Assembly: GCA_034336665.1 (NCBI GenBank)
Contig: CM067569.1
Coordinates: forward strand, 19,103,820 to 19,167,819
DNA: 64,000 nucleotides
From: Luscinia megarhynchos
Taxonomy: Eukaryota; Chordata; Aves; Passeriformes; Turdidae
Direction of reading: 5' to 3'
This document shows, piece by piece, positions 26,001 to 38,385 of the stretch. Each line of letters begins with the position of its first letter. Position 1 is the stretch's first letter. The notes under the pieces were generated by a model. It saw only the letters and a program-made list of their open reading frames with translations, was not told the origin of the DNA and made no database searches. The translations under genes and the position numbers were made by a program.

Positions 26001-27416
26001 AGAGAAATGTATAAATGTAGGCTGGGAAAAGAGATGCAATGACCCAGGTACATCCCTGCTGAGACAGGCACTTCCAGCCCATCCCTGGCTGAGGTATATT
26101 CTGCAGCACTCCAGCCAAGATCCCAGCAGCTGCAGGGAGATCTCTGTGCTCCATGAGTTAGTAAAGTTACTACATCATCTCTCTCCATTCTAGGGATACT
26201 TGCTTCTTTCTTTTAGTTAGCAGGTGGGCACAGAACATGGCTGTTCTTGAGATCATTTATTTGTACACTGAGAAACCGAGCATTTTTGCACCCTTAGTCC
26301 TCTCTACATTCACACAAACCAGTTCCTTAACCTTTCCTCACAGTCTGTGCTTTCCAACTTTATTATGGCAGCCTTCAGCTCTGCACAAGACTCCTCTGCA
26401 GCAGGCCAGAGAGCAGCTGGGACCTCTCTTGTCTCAGAAGTGATCCTGGCATTGATAAAAAGCAGACCCAAACATTTTCCTTATTGCAAGGGTGCAACAT
26501 GACTGACTCCCACTCAGTTTGAGATCTGCCCTCCCCCCTAGACATGGCACTAGTTCCTTAGTCACACTGAGCCTTTGCATCTACTTGAATATTACTCACC
26601 TAAATTTAGTTTATTTCTCCATCATACCAACTTAAATGTTTCAAGTAGTAACCTTGATCTCCAAAGGACTTGCAACCTTCTTCCAGTTTGCTACCTCTCT
26701 GGTTGTTTTTCATTTTATTGTCAAAATATCTAAAATATTGATCAGAAGTAGTTTCAGACCAATTCTCTGCAAGAACTCCTCCCTTTTCAAGCAATAACTG
26801 AATCATAGTTTAGAGCCATGAGTAACCAGCACAAGTGGGAGCACCTCGTGTGCTGGGACCTGACACTCCCAGATGCAAAGGAGTCATTATAAGGGGAGCA
26901 GCTCTGAAAAATCAGCATATAAATTCAGTCAAGAATGACTGATAGCTGGAAACTGGTCTTAAGCTCAAGCTGGGGAAAAAAAAATCTAGGGAAATCCCAG
27001 GGCTACACTTCCAGATGAAACACTTGTTGATAGCCATTCTCTTTCTGACCTAATGGACTGGAAGAGAGGAACAGAGAATCTGAACCCTCAGCAGATTGCT
27101 TCCAGGTCTTGCTTTTCTCTTGCAATACACAGTTTGTGTGGATGCCAAGCAGCAGCAGGGGAGAATCACAGTGGTTAGATGATGTGCTTTCCTTCTGCTC
27201 TGCCATCCTACAGCAGCTCATCCTGGTGAAGGAAACCAAGAAGGAAAAGATCTGAGGTTGATAAAAGAACACAAAATAGAAATGGGATACAGCAAAAGCT
27301 ATATTTCTTGAAATATTCTTGAATAAAAGTGTTCTTAACACTTCAAAAAGCCACTGGCTTTATCAGAAACTTTCTTCACAATATCTTAATTCGTAAACCA
27401 CAATTTTCATTTTTAG
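23016..27416. other. Unique non-coding DNA, no gene seen
   Basis: Nothing gene-like can be supported. The densest overlapping frames are at 25.1-26.2 kb, on both strands at once, which is typical of GC-balanced non-coding sequence. No recognised repeat family. Confidence 0.55.
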
Positions 27417-27592
27417 AAGCATTAGAGATTTCAGAGGACTCCACCATAAAAGCAATTCAGGAATTGCCAGGTGTACAGCAAGGAAATACCTTGAAAAAAA
27501 ATTCAAGTGTGGAAGCCTCTGTACAAAGAGAATTAAACAACTGGGTTGAAATAGCAGCACCACAACAAAACATAGAAGAGTATTTACAGCAA
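27417..27592 (+). other. Candidate exon, 176 bp (hypothetical)
   Basis: A T-rich run ending TTTTTAG gives a moderate 3' splice site at 27416. The frame is open for about 75 codons and translates to a hydrophilic, Glu/Gln/Lys-rich peptide containing EISEDSTIKAIQELPG and NNWVEIAAPQQNIEEYLQQ. A weak 5' splice site, CAA then GTGACA, lies at 27593. The composition is more protein-like than other frames in this window, but I do not recognise the protein, and the open frame also extends upstream of the acceptor to 27329. It could be a chance open frame in AT-rich DNA or a fragment of a dead gene. Confidence 0.2.
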
Positions 27593-30129
27593 GTGACAAT
27601 TTTCTGCTACTGCAATATATTTATCAGTCAGTCTTTTCCTTGATATGTGTTGCAATCTCCTGGTCTCCTGCAGGAGTTTTGGGGTTGCAGATTGACAGAC
27701 TGTTCTAGGTGCAGAGCCAAAACAATTACATCCAGGTGCACAAACTCAGAGTTGCACAACCCCGTGGGTCTGTCCAAAGGAAGCAGAGACAATGGCAGAA
27801 CAAATGCCCCATAAAAAAGCAGCAGGGAGATCTGGCAGGCACTGGGGCAGTGACAAGCTCGCTGCTGGCCAGAGGGTCCATGAGCCTGGCAGCTCTGCTC
27901 TGGGCAGAGCAGCAGTGACCACTCACCACCTCTGAGCCAGGACAAGGCTCTGAGCATTACCCAGTTACTCTCAGTGCCCCTGAGCAGAAAGTAACACCAA
28001 AACTTGGGTGTTCTTAGCACTGCACGTGGGACAGGCCAAGCAGGACTGCTGCAGACACACAGCCACCTGCCACTTCCAGGCACTCCAGACCCATCCTAAG
28101 CAAAACCACCCCACATCTCTGCCATCCTTTCCACTGGAAATTCCTCTAGTGAGTAATTAATGACTGGAAATTCCTCTTCTGTTTCCAGCATGTCACAGAC
28201 CACAAGGCAGAACCAAGGTCAGGCTGAGAAGTCAGTGCATACTTTGGCATCTGGATTAACAAGACCCACAGTGTGTTTGACAGTGGCTGATCCTCCAAAA
28301 GCCACTTGTCCCAACATCACACAGTCAGAGGCTGAAGGCCCATGGACAAGCTTAAATAAACCTTGGGCCCATGGGTGGAAGCTGCAGGAGAGACTGCTCA
28401 GGCTGGTTAAGGCCTAAAAAGGCAGACAAACCTTCACCAAGGGTAGATACCTCTACTGAACTTTACCAGGAATTCAGGTGAAACTCAACAAAGACCAAGA
28501 AACCTGAAAGAGATTGTTTCTGTGCTTTCCAGTCTCAAGAGCTGGACCAATAGATATGCACCTTGGAAAGTACAGGGAACTTTAAGAAGCTGTGAAGTAA
28601 TCACGAAAAAACGTGGCAGTCCCCAAGATGCCAAAGTCCCATCCTTTTACCTGTCCTTTGATTTCCACAGCCTAGCAAATAGATTGCTAACACTGACTTT
28701 GGGGAATGCTGTTCCCCAGTGCTGCTTCAGAGAGAAATAAATGGTAACCTCATGTGCCAAACTGGGCCCACATGGCCTGGGAGGGATGAAAATCTTGGCA
28801 ATGCCATCTGCCCCGTTCTGGTGGGAGGGCTGAGGCATAAGGGAAGCTGAGACAAACTGCAGCAGTGAATTTGTGCTCCTGCCACGTCTCATTCCACCCA
28901 GGACATCCTGAGACATGGGCTGTCCACTGAAGTACCACCATGATGAAGGGATGGCAGCATGAGCACTAACTTGGTCTCCCTTGTCTCCTGTTAAGATCAA
29001 GGCACTGCTCAGAGTTATGTCCATCTCTGGAGCAATATTCAGAGTTTTTTCACCTCTTTGCCAGGGTGATCCCAGCTCTCTCCCTGGGGAGCCTAATGAA
29101 GCCCATTTTGGTCCTGGGAACACATCCCAGATGCAGCTGGTGGAGCAGGGCAGCCCAGAGTCAGTGCACTGCGCTGAGGTCAGCCGAGGTGAGGCAGGAG
29201 CTGGGACAGAGCAGGACCCCTCCCCTGCCCGTGTCTGCACACGTCTGTGCTGTGCTCCTGCCAGGGCAGCACACAGAGGTCAAGGTGCTCTCTGCCAGCC
29301 CCTCTGCCCTGCCCTCTCCTCCTGCTGCAGGGTGGGATCCGTCCTGGCCCCTGCCGCCCCTCCTGTCCCACTCTGCAGCCAGGGAAGCCCAGCCCAGCCA
29401 CGGATCTCCCGGGAGGGGCTCAGGCGTGTCCCCCCAGGATGACTTCAGATGCATTCCAGTCAGCCTGGCAACCTCCCGCACACACAAATAAAAGGAAATG
29501 AGAAACTTGGCAACAAAGAAATGGCAGGGAAGCCACAGAGGCACACAGGAACGGGGAAAGAGATTAAACACAGGCTCAAGAGCCCCAGCGTGCTGAGCCT
29601 TCCTCTCTAAAGCCTCCCTTTAACTTTGATGGGGGGGCACAGGAGTCTTCTTTTCACTTGAAAGGGCGAGAGGAGGGGCTGGATAAAAGGGGTCCAGCAT
29701 TATCCGGAATTGAGAGCACAAGAACGAGCTACAAAGCTTAGAAAAAGAAAAGTGCAGGCACACAGCTTCCCTGTATACTTTCCTTGGTGGAAATCAGGAG
29801 TTGAGATCTGAATCAGGCCAGAGAAGAGATCAAAGTGGAGACAGTACAGGAGGAAGTTTAATAATGCAAAGTAGTTTGATGAATGCTCTTCCCAAGTCCC
29901 TGCTTTTTTTTTGCTTTTTCTTCCAGCAATACAATAACATGTATTTGAGGCCCTCCAATTTATAATGGCAGACACTGACTTATATTGATACTACATGCTA
30001 TCTAAGAGTCCATCCCAGTATATCAGACCACATAACTGTGTTTTGTTGTACTAGGATAACTCATTAACCTGCTGTGGTGCTTAGACTTTTGTCTGGCAGT
30101 GGAACCATTTAAATCATTCCACTGCAATA
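27593..30129. other. Unique non-coding DNA, GC-richer at 29.1-29.5 kb
   Basis: No supported gene. Frames of 151 codons (27628-28083, minus) and 197 codons (28647-29240, minus) have no domain or splice context. The part from 29060 to 29450 is GC-rich with only a few CpGs. ACTGGAAATTCCTCT occurs twice within 45 bases near 28133 and 28163. Confidence 0.5.
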
Positions 30130-30209
30130 CTGAGACAGGATTCACCTGCAGGTTGTACCCCAGAGTCTACTGAGACAGAATTCACCTGCAGTTTGTACCC
30201 CAGAGTCTA
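30130..30209. repeat. Tandem duplication, 2 x 40 bp
   Basis: Two adjacent 40-base copies (30130-30169 and 30170-30209), both starting CTGAGACAG and ending CAGAGTCTA, differ at only two positions. The low divergence suggests a recent local duplication. Confidence 0.9.
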
Positions 30210-30285
30210 CAGTGTACTTTGACATCTGCATTAAGATCAAGGGAAAAGCCCACGCTTTGTACATCATGAGCTGTGTGGTTTCCTG

Positions 30286-30329
30286 TATGGAGTATTTATG
30301 TTGTACATATGGAGTATGTGTGTTGTGGA
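30286..30329. repeat. Tandem duplication, 2 x 22 bp
   Basis: Two adjacent copies beginning TATGGAGTAT (30286-30307 and 30308-30329) differ at a few positions. They lie 77 bases downstream of the 40-bp duplication, so two independent small tandem duplications occur within 200 bases. Confidence 0.75.
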
Positions 30330-32174
30330 GCTGACTGACCACAGATGTAACATCTACCTTGCTCTTCATGTATCATTAAACTTCAGGCACTTAGCTGGAT
30401 CTGGAGTGGGGAAGAAGACAACTCTTTCTATCTCAACCCTCTATCACACAGATAGAACCTTTCAGAAAATAAATGGGAAACACCCACAAAAGCCCCACAC
30501 AACCCCTTCTCCCTGGATGAGAAAGGACACACGTTCTCTATGCAGTCCCAGCAGTGGGACAACAGGCAAAGTGTGTCAGGCCTGAGAAGAGCCCAAAGCA
30601 GTTGCTCCTCCAGAGCTGAAGTCTGATTCCTTGGATGAGCTAGTTTACTCTTCTGGAAAACCCTGGGGTGTCAAAGGATTGTTAGTAGATAATCAACCCC
30701 TTCCTTCCAGACACACACACATCACACACTGGGAAGATGATCTTTTTTCTTATTCCTTAAACAATCACAGCAGGTAGAAATGAAATGTCAAAGGGATCTG
30801 TGGGACTCAGAGGCTGGGACAGCACTGAGAAAATGGATTAGGATTGAGACAGTAAACTCCACTGGGACCTGAATACTGGGCATCTCCACCACTGGGCCCA
30901 TGAATCAGAACCAGTGCCAAAGAAGTGGGATCCCAGTGCACTGGGAAAAGAGACCCATCCTGTTTACTTGCCTGGTGATAAAGTGAACCGTGGTGACTGC
31001 AGTTTAAAGAGCCTGGCCATTCTGCACAGAGGATAGAAGGCTGGTCAGATATTCATGTGTCCCCTTCTAAAGTTGGATAGCAGGTATCTGTTCACACTCC
31101 CCATCACAACTGGTTCAGACAACGTGTCAGAGGTGCCATTCTTTCCAAGATGCTTGAGGTCTATGTCCAAGATTTTCTGCTGAAAAGAAGGGAAAATGAA
31201 GCACAGAGAAGCAAATTTATAATGGGGTCTGCAGCATTCAGCATCAGATGAGAAATTTTCCATCACAGAAAGTCAAGAAGTCCTGCTGGTTCTTTTAAAT
31301 CCCTAAACTCTGAACAGAGAGAGGATTTCTGTTAAAGGGATGGATTCCTGACTACATGAACACAGTGGTTCCCAAGACAGACATGCTGAATCAATGGACA
31401 AAGAACTTTTTCCAAAGTAGCCATACATTGGAAAGGTGAAGCTGTGGGGCAGTCTTTTTAAGACACCATGAAGCAATCAGAGTAAAGCTGGGATATTTAA
31501 TCTATTTCAGCTACTGTATTTTGGTACCTGCTCTGGACCTGAATTTTCCCATCTGCAGAATGGAAAATAGGTTCCTGGGCTTTAGGCTTGGTCCATGTTT
31601 TGCCCAGATCCCTATGGGAACCTTCATCCCCAGCAAGTGGATGCCAGTGAGCACACCATATTCCAGCAGGACCCATGTGCAGGGCTGAGTCCACCTTCAT
31701 GTGGTCCCCCCCTCCATACCTATGCTTACCTGTGGTCAGGAAACCTGAGCAAAGAGGTGGGAGCATAGGACAGAAAAGAGGAGGAGAGCAGGAGCTGGGC
31801 CTTGCCTCTTAGATTTTCTACAAGATGTATGGACAGGGTTCCAAAATGCTCAGTTTTCCTTTCTGTGAAACAGATGAGCTTTATTCTTAGCCTCCTTTTG
31901 CAAGGGGGTAATGCTTCATGCTTCCTCTCCCACCACCTCAGCCCCCATGGCATGCTCCAGCAACCAGAGAAGTTGAGAACTGCGACCACCTTGTTCATGG
32001 CTTCTGGCCCTCTTCACATCTTACTTAATCTGCAAAAATACCAACCTAAAACTGAGCTCCCTGGCCTGGAAAAACGAGGCTATTGGAGCTGCCCTAGCAA
32101 GGCTGTGTGGCAGTTCTGTGGCATCACATCTCTGTCCTCGTAGGATGTGGGCTGCAAGCTGACTCTGCTTAGAG
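30330..32174. other. Unique non-coding DNA, no gene seen
   Basis: No supported gene. A possible MIR-like SINE relic is listed separately at 31525-31590. Frames reach 113 codons (31802-32143) without recognisable content. Confidence 0.55.
31525..31590 (+). mobile_element. Possible MIR-like SINE relic
   Basis: The words TGAATTTTCCCATCTGCAG and AATGGAAAATAGGTTCCT resemble the conserved central and 3' part of MIR elements, where a TTTCCTCATCTG-like core is followed by AAAATGGGG and a TACCT-like word. Only about 65 bases align by eye, so this could be coincidence. Confidence 0.35.
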
Positions 32175-32560
32175 AGAACATTAACTACACCTCTTTATTA
32201 TTGAGAAGAAATTTATTGGAGACAACCTTCCCTCTCTCCAGCTTCTCCTTTACCTTCGCAGAAAAGTAAACATTTAATTTTTTTTGTTGTTAATAGATTT
32301 AATGTTCATTTGTCGGTAGCCTAGGGGCAGGAACGCATGACATTTCAAATAATTGTTGTTTCGGGGGTATCCTCTGGAGGAAAATGCTGCAAAAGTGTGG
32401 AGAAGATTTAAGTAAATTACTGTGTCAGCTTCTATTTATTCCTTACATGATTGCCAGAGGCAGGGCTGCGAGATAACCATTAGACGCCCAGCCATAAAAC
32501 AGGGAAGCAGAATTTCAAAAAGCCAGAGTGCCATTACTGGAAAGTTAGTGTGTAACATGT
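32175..32560. promoter_or_regulatory. Candidate conserved non-coding element
   Basis: Repeat-free AT-rich sequence with isolated CpG words (TTCGCAG, TGTCGG, AACGCATGAC, TTTCGGGGG, GACGCCC), together with several TTAAT words and AATTGTTGTT at 32350-32359. Retained CpGs in otherwise CpG-poor AT-rich DNA are often seen in conserved elements. This is inference only, and no factor can be assigned. Confidence 0.22.
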
Positions 32561-32693
32561 TAAATTATCCCCAAAGTAGGGGGATGTAGGAGGGGGGAGC
32601 CACGTGTCTAAGAGTGGGAGGAAAGAAAAAGAGAAGAAGAGAGACTGCATAACTGCAGGGAAGGAGTTTCTCCATGAGGAAGGAGTGAAAGAT

Positions 32694-32694
<1 letters not shown>

Positions 32695-32784
<90 letters not shown>
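32695..32784. repeat. (GATA)n microsatellite, 90 bp perfect
   Basis: An uninterrupted run of about 22 ATAG units. Perfection over 90 bases implies active slippage and probably high length polymorphism. GATA arrays can bind GATA-family factors, but that is not shown here. Confidence 0.98.
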
Positions 32785-32889
32785 GGAATTAAGGCTTGGA
32801 CAATTCTGAAGTCCAGCTCTGAGGGCCTGCCATGGTGCTTAAGGACCTTTGGGGCAGGTGAAACAACTCCTTTTCCAATAGCCAGAATA

Positions 32890-33492
32890 GGTTGCAGTCA
32901 GGGGAGGTGATTGTCTCCCTCTGCTCTGCACTGGTGAATATTGTGGGCAGTTTTGGTCACTGCTATATAAGATAGACATTAAGCTATTAGAAAGTGTCCA
33001 AATGAAAGAAACAAAGCTGGTGAAGGGTCCTGAGGTGAAGCCATACAAGGAGCAGCTGAGGCCACTTGGTCTGGTCAGCCTGGAGAAGAGGAAACTGAGG
33101 GGTGACCTCACTGCAGTTATAGTTTTCTCATGAGGGGAAGAGGAGGGACAGACATTGATCTCTGCCTTAGGATCTTCTCTATGTCAGCCAGAGGGTGCCC
33201 AGTAGGGAACAGAACCCTGGAGAGGAGAGTGTTGGAAATGTCTGGAGCATGCTGAGGCCAGTCACAGCATCCAAGGCAACGGCCTGAAGCTGAGTCAGGA
33301 GATTTAGGCTGGGGATTAGAAAAATGTTCTTCCCCCAGAGCACTGGAACAAGCTCCCCAGGGTGACAGCACCAGCCTGACAGAGTTCAAGAAGTGTTTGG
33401 ACAACTCTCTCAGGCACATGGTGACTCTTGGAGGGTCCTGTGCAGGGCCAGGAGTTAGACTTGATGATCGAATTCAGCATATTCTGTTACAG
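32890..33492 (+). mobile_element. CR1 LINE fragment, 3' part
   Basis: Recognisable CR1 landmarks occur in order. They are GTCAGGGGAGGTGATTGTCT near 32897, GCTGGTGAAGGGTCC near 33016, AGCCTGGAGAAGAGGAAACT near 33077, GGTGACCTCACTGCAG, CACTGGAACAAGCTCCCCAG near 33341, GTTCAAGAAGTGTTTGGACA near 33382, and CAGGGCCAGGAGTTAGACTT near 33445, then a tail near ATATTCTGTTAC. The internal part (33140-33240) fits poorly and is mutated or rearranged. It is 5'-truncated, with no intact reverse transcriptase. A 141-codon frame across its end (33397-33822) is not a gene. Confidence 0.85.
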
Positions 33493-34224
33493 GTCCCTCT
33501 ACACAGAACAATCAGCTTCAAGCTTTCCCTTACCAGATGCTTTTCACCTCCCTCCTCTCAACTGTGGGACAATATATCACCCAAAGAACTGGTGAGGACC
33601 AGAGGCAGCCCCAGCACTGCTCAAGACCATGGACACTGCTCCAAGATGATGCTCAGGCTGAAAATTAAGCAAGCCTTGGAAACAAAAGGAAGAGAGTGTC
33701 TGGGAGGAATGGGAAATGCTCAGGTTCTGACATGGAAGCTGGGGAAAGGGACTTGCCCTCCACACCTAACATTGCTTGTTGTGTCTATTTGTGCTGTTCT
33801 GGATAGATCCTGCTTGTCCTGAACAAGCTTCTTCATCAACCACCCTCTACTCCTGTTTATTACTCACACTCTACAGCTCAGCTCTGCCCTCTGACTCATT
33901 GCCCAGAAGCTGACAGTTCTCCTTTTCTTTCACTGTAATTTATTTACATCATGAAAAACAATTAAGTTCCAAAAAGTCTTATTTATCCCAGAGATCCGGT
34001 TTTATCTTCCCCAGAATCACTCTTCCTTTTTTTCCTGCCACTGATTCATTTTTCCTGACTTTTTTGTCCAAGGAGGGTTTGGCTGTGTGAGAATTAAGGG
34101 GCTAACAAACTCAGATTCAGGTCCTGTAGCCCCAGCCTCTCCAAGCCAATGTCTCTGCCCCCAACCTCTCACATTTGAGGGTGGGAGTCCAACCACACAC
34201 TCAACAATAAATAACCAGAGAGAT

Positions 34225-34256
34225 TCTTTCTTCTTCTTCTTCTTTTTTTTTTTTTA
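34225..34256. repeat. (TTC)n plus poly-T tract
   Basis: About six TTC units run directly into a stretch of 14 T. On the minus strand this is an A-run followed by GAA units, a form often left by a retroposon tail, but no element body was recognised. Confidence 0.8.
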
Positions 34257-36686
34257 AATGACTCACAAGGAAGACTTGCTGGTTAAATCATTGCTAACTC
34301 TCAACCTCCTCAATATTTCTTTGCTAATAGACTTCAGGTTTAATTGAAGGATCTTCTCTGGACTCTGTCTAAGGCACCATTTTCTCTTTAACCCCACAGC
34401 TCACAGCCTCACAAAAGCCAATCCATTAAGGGTCTTCATTAGTTTGAGCACCAGCCAACCACCCAAGCGGCAAAGGTCAAACACAGTCACCTGTCACAAC
34501 ATGGCAGTAAAACTACTAATTGTATGGGAACAAATGAGATAAAAAGATGGTACTATTATGCTATTTGATTTATTTTGTTTCCAAAGAGTCATTTAAGACT
34601 AATTTACTTTGCAGGCTGTAGAGTGGGCCTGTGTGGATACAGCTTCTTCTGTGGCCAGTGTGGGTGTGTGCATGGGCACACGAGTGTGTCTGCCATGGAT
34701 GTGCACACGTGTGCACACACAGGGGTCTGAAATGCAGGTCTGGGGAACCATAAAGTCATGGCACCATAAAGACTTGCATTTAACCCTTCATGCAGGCAGA
34801 ACCACAGGTCACACCAGAAGAGCTCTGCACGCTGTGGCTCAGTCCCACCAGCCCTCCTGCTGGCAGCTCAGCTGCCCAAGCACCATTCCCCAGCATTCCA
34901 AGTGCGATGGCAGCGGCCAAGGCAGCCAGTGCAGGATCCCATTTTGGAGGGGCACTTGCTGTGGAAGCTGTTCTTTACCTCTCTGTGTGCAGGAGAACAT
35001 GTCCCACATGCCCTCTGGTGGACACGTGTCACGTAGCACCTCGCATCAACGTGGGCAGCTGGAGAGGCCATATTTGGAGATGCAGGAACAAGTCTCGACG
35101 AGGCGTTCAGAAGCTTGCTGTCTCTCCGGCTTGTCCTGGGAATCGTGCTCCCAGTACATGTCTGGGATTGCAAACTGAAAAAATCTGGGCTCTCTGAGAC
35201 ACAAAACACAGCCCAGCCCCACCTGTTCATTGCAGGTGCCAAAACAACATGGCCATCTTCACTACCAGCTCTCCATTACCAGATGGGGGTATCCTTTTTC
35301 CTGGAAGAAAACATAAATAGTAATTCTCCTGGAATAAAAGCCTTGTTACTCAACACAGGACCCAACCTCAGGCTGCGCAGCCACCCTTCACCACAGCAGA
35401 CCAAACTTCACCCAGGATCAGGAAAAATGTTTCTATGGCTTTTAAAAGACACAAAATGCTGATCACAGCTTTGATATTGAATATAAAATCACCAAAAATT
35501 CTCTGAGTAGAGATTCAGGTACTTTTCAAAGAACAGATCTTTACATGCTCATGCATTAGGGACACTGCCTTGGCTACTTTGTGATTCAGATCAACTGTTT
35601 CAGGGCAATGCAGAGGAGAAAGCAAGCTCTTGCAACATCCAAATGTGGGCAGACATGACCTCCTCACAGGAATGAGATAATTCCCTCCTGTGCAACCAGC
35701 TGTGTGGAGTGATACATGTCCAGACTTGATGAGCACAGTTTGCAGAGCTGGAATATTTCCATGAAGGCAGAATTGTAATTTCTGCTTTTCTTAGAAGGAT
35801 TTTGACCATCTCTGCTCATCAGGGACTCATGTAGATTAACCATAATTAATACATGCCATATCTCTCTTGTTCTAGGTCTCTCAGAGTCCAGAGTTGATCT
35901 TGTCCTATGTTTTCTATTTCTGCTAAGAACAGGAAGGACCTTGATCATAGCTGTATATGCCCATGGTGAGCATTTACATTGGCCAATACTATTACTAGGA
36001 TCCTGAATTGCATGTCAGCTGTGCTTCTGCTCCCTCTTCTCCTCATCTTTTTTCAGTTTGTCCCCAAGCCCTTCCTCTTTGCTCTGGTCTCACTTCACAG
36101 CTCTCCCAGTGCTGAGATAGCCACACCATGCTTGTCTTCAGCAGCCATCAACATGTTGCAGAGGATGCCACCAGCCCAGACTCATAGTCCCAAGCTAACA
36201 AAAGGGCTCATGAGAAAGATCAATTCCCTGAGCCTGTATTTACAAACAGACATTGCCTATCGTGGGTGAGAAACAGGCTCCACCAAGCTTGTGGGGCATC
36301 ATCACAGCTACCAGCAGGACTCACAGTGGGAGCTGATTTCTATGTAGAAGGGAAAATTAGAAAATTTGCTGGCAGTGGGTCATTTGCACCTTTTAAATGA
36401 ATCCAACCAGCTCTAAATTTGCTCCAGAACTGGAAGAAGAGGAACGGAGGAGGATGACAAGAGAATTAAAACACTTCTCCCTTTTTTGTTATTGATAGAT
36501 TATATTTCAATTCATGTTTTCTTCTATCAAAATTTGAAAAATAATAAACCATACAGAGCTTCTTGAGACTTTTCCTCCCATTCCCCAGATATTCCCATAA
36601 CACGAGAGGGGAAGCAGCATTTAACAGCTCCAGTGGAGTCCAAATTAGTTTTTCTGGCAACCAAATGCAGTGTCTCCTGCACTATG

Positions 36687-36712
36687 CACACACACACACA
36701 CACACACACACA
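36687..36712. repeat. (CA)13 microsatellite
   Basis: An uninterrupted CA dinucleotide tract of 26 bases, probably length-polymorphic. Confidence 0.92.
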
Positions 36713-38064
36713 TCACTGCCTGAAGCATTAACAGATCCTGCCCAAAGCACAAAGCTTAGGAACCAAAAGGATGCAATGCCTCGTAGTGTTAAAGCCCCTA
36801 AATACACATTACATTATGTTATCAGCTTCAATTACACAATTTCAACTGTATTTCCAAGGAAATGGCTCCTTAATCTAGGGCAGCTTAGGATGGTGTTTCC
36901 TTAATAAGTGGCTCTGCCCTTATTTTATTTTGTCTTTGTTCACTTAGGTGCTAGACACTGCACAAACCTTTTTCTGAAGACTAAACTGTACCTTTCTTTC
37001 TCCTGTGGCGTTTTTTACTGGTGTTCATGACAAAAGTGGCCAACTGCCTTTCTGAGTTTCTTTTCAGAAACGAGATTTGTGTTTTCCATTCTAGAGACAA
37101 GAAATGAAATACACAGGAAATAAGATCTAAAGGCATCTGATGTATTTGGGAAACCCTTTATTTTTTAAGTGCACTTAACTTACTCTGAAAGATCCACAGC
37201 TTCCATTATATTCAGCAAGGACATCTGTGACTCAGAGCCACACCTCAAGACAAAGCAGGGGAAAGCACGACCCTAAAAATTAGTGAATTATTACTGGGGC
37301 AAAGTGACTCATCCAACAGCTCTTTGGAACTCCCCTTTCAATAACCATTCAATGAGCATTTCTTCACCAGACCCTGACTCATTGCAAGTTCAGTAAGTAA
37401 AGAGGCAAAGGCCATACAGATAAATGTGTTTCACTCTGCTCCAATCCAGGTTGAGAAGTGGTGAAGCTGGGAGTGTTATTTAAAATGCATGTAATAAAAG
37501 ACTTGTCTATAAGAAATAGACAGATATGCCAGATAGAAGTAATCAGATCTTCAACACACTGATGCTAACCACAGTGGGAAAAAAATGCTGTCTTTGGTGC
37601 TACTGCAACTATTTTATGTGTGTGTGCATCCGTATGTGTGAGAGAGAGGGGGAAAAATACATTTTTAGTTTACTTTTCCAACACATATGAAAACTGTCCC
37701 TCCTCAAATCATACCAAAAGAGAAAAAGACCAGGCACCACACTGTCGAGAATAATTGGTATGCAAACACAATTTAGGAAGCAGCAGATTTGCACAAAAGT
37801 GTCTTGGAGTGATGATGAATCACATCCATGAGTCAACTATGTCGAGCTTTCCAGGGGAAAAAAAGCAGTCACCACACCAGGAATATGAACAGCAGTGTTG
37901 TTTGCCAGATATGTGAATTACTCTTCCCTCTGTAATCTACCCCAGAAAGGCTTCCTTAGATGGGCTGCTTCCATATATGACAATCTAAGCAGCATGTAAA
38001 TTTACTCAGGACTCCAAGTGCTCAGAGTGGGGAACATATGATCAGACGTCTGTGAAGATGAGAT

Positions 38065-38385
38065 GATTGACTGAAAGAACAGGAATTGTTTAGTGGAAAG
38101 AAAAAGACTGAGGAGAGACATGACAGCAGTTTACTAATAGGAGAACGAGGGAAGGAATAAATTTTTTCCATGTCACTGACAGATACAAAGAGAAGTTATG
38201 GACTTAAACTGCAACGAAAAAGAGATTTACTCTGGACACTGGCAAGAATGTTAGAGGAGTAAGTACTGCAATAGATTTGTCTGGAGAGAGGAGGACGGCT
38301 TCACTGGAGGTTTCCAAGGATGGATTAAACAAACATCTGTCAGAATTGCTTACATAACTGTGATCCCTCCTTGGGAGCAAAGATA
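38065..38385 (+). mobile_element. Ancient CR1 LINE fragment
   Basis: An old, diverged CR1 3' region is recognisable from GGAATTGTTTAGTGGAAAG (near 38082), AAGACTGAGGAGAGACATGA, GGACTTAAACTGCAACG (near 38200), CACTGGAGGTTTCCAAGGAT (near 38303) and AACAAACATCTGTCAGAATT (near 38328). It is closer to old L3-type CR1 sequences than to the younger avian 3' ends elsewhere in the window. No coding capacity remains. Confidence 0.7.

Larger units (their letters stand above)
33493..38064. other. Unique non-coding DNA, no gene seen
   Basis: No supported gene. Two small simple repeats are listed separately. At 34701-34716 there is a 16-base perfect palindrome centred on a CACGTG E-box, within a CA/TG-rich stretch. 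The 189-codon frame at 34609-35178 and its overlapping partner on the same strand lack domains. Confidence 0.55.

Noticed and set aside
28647..29240. 197-codon minus-strand frame
   Set aside because: GC-rich region where several frames on both strands are open, with no domain or splice signals.
33397..33822. 141-codon plus-strand frame
   Set aside because: It starts inside the untranslated 3' part of a CR1 fragment and has no domain.
34609..35178. 189-codon plus-strand frame
   Set aside because: Overlapped by another same-strand frame and two minus-strand frames, with no domain. The start lies in TG-rich sequence.
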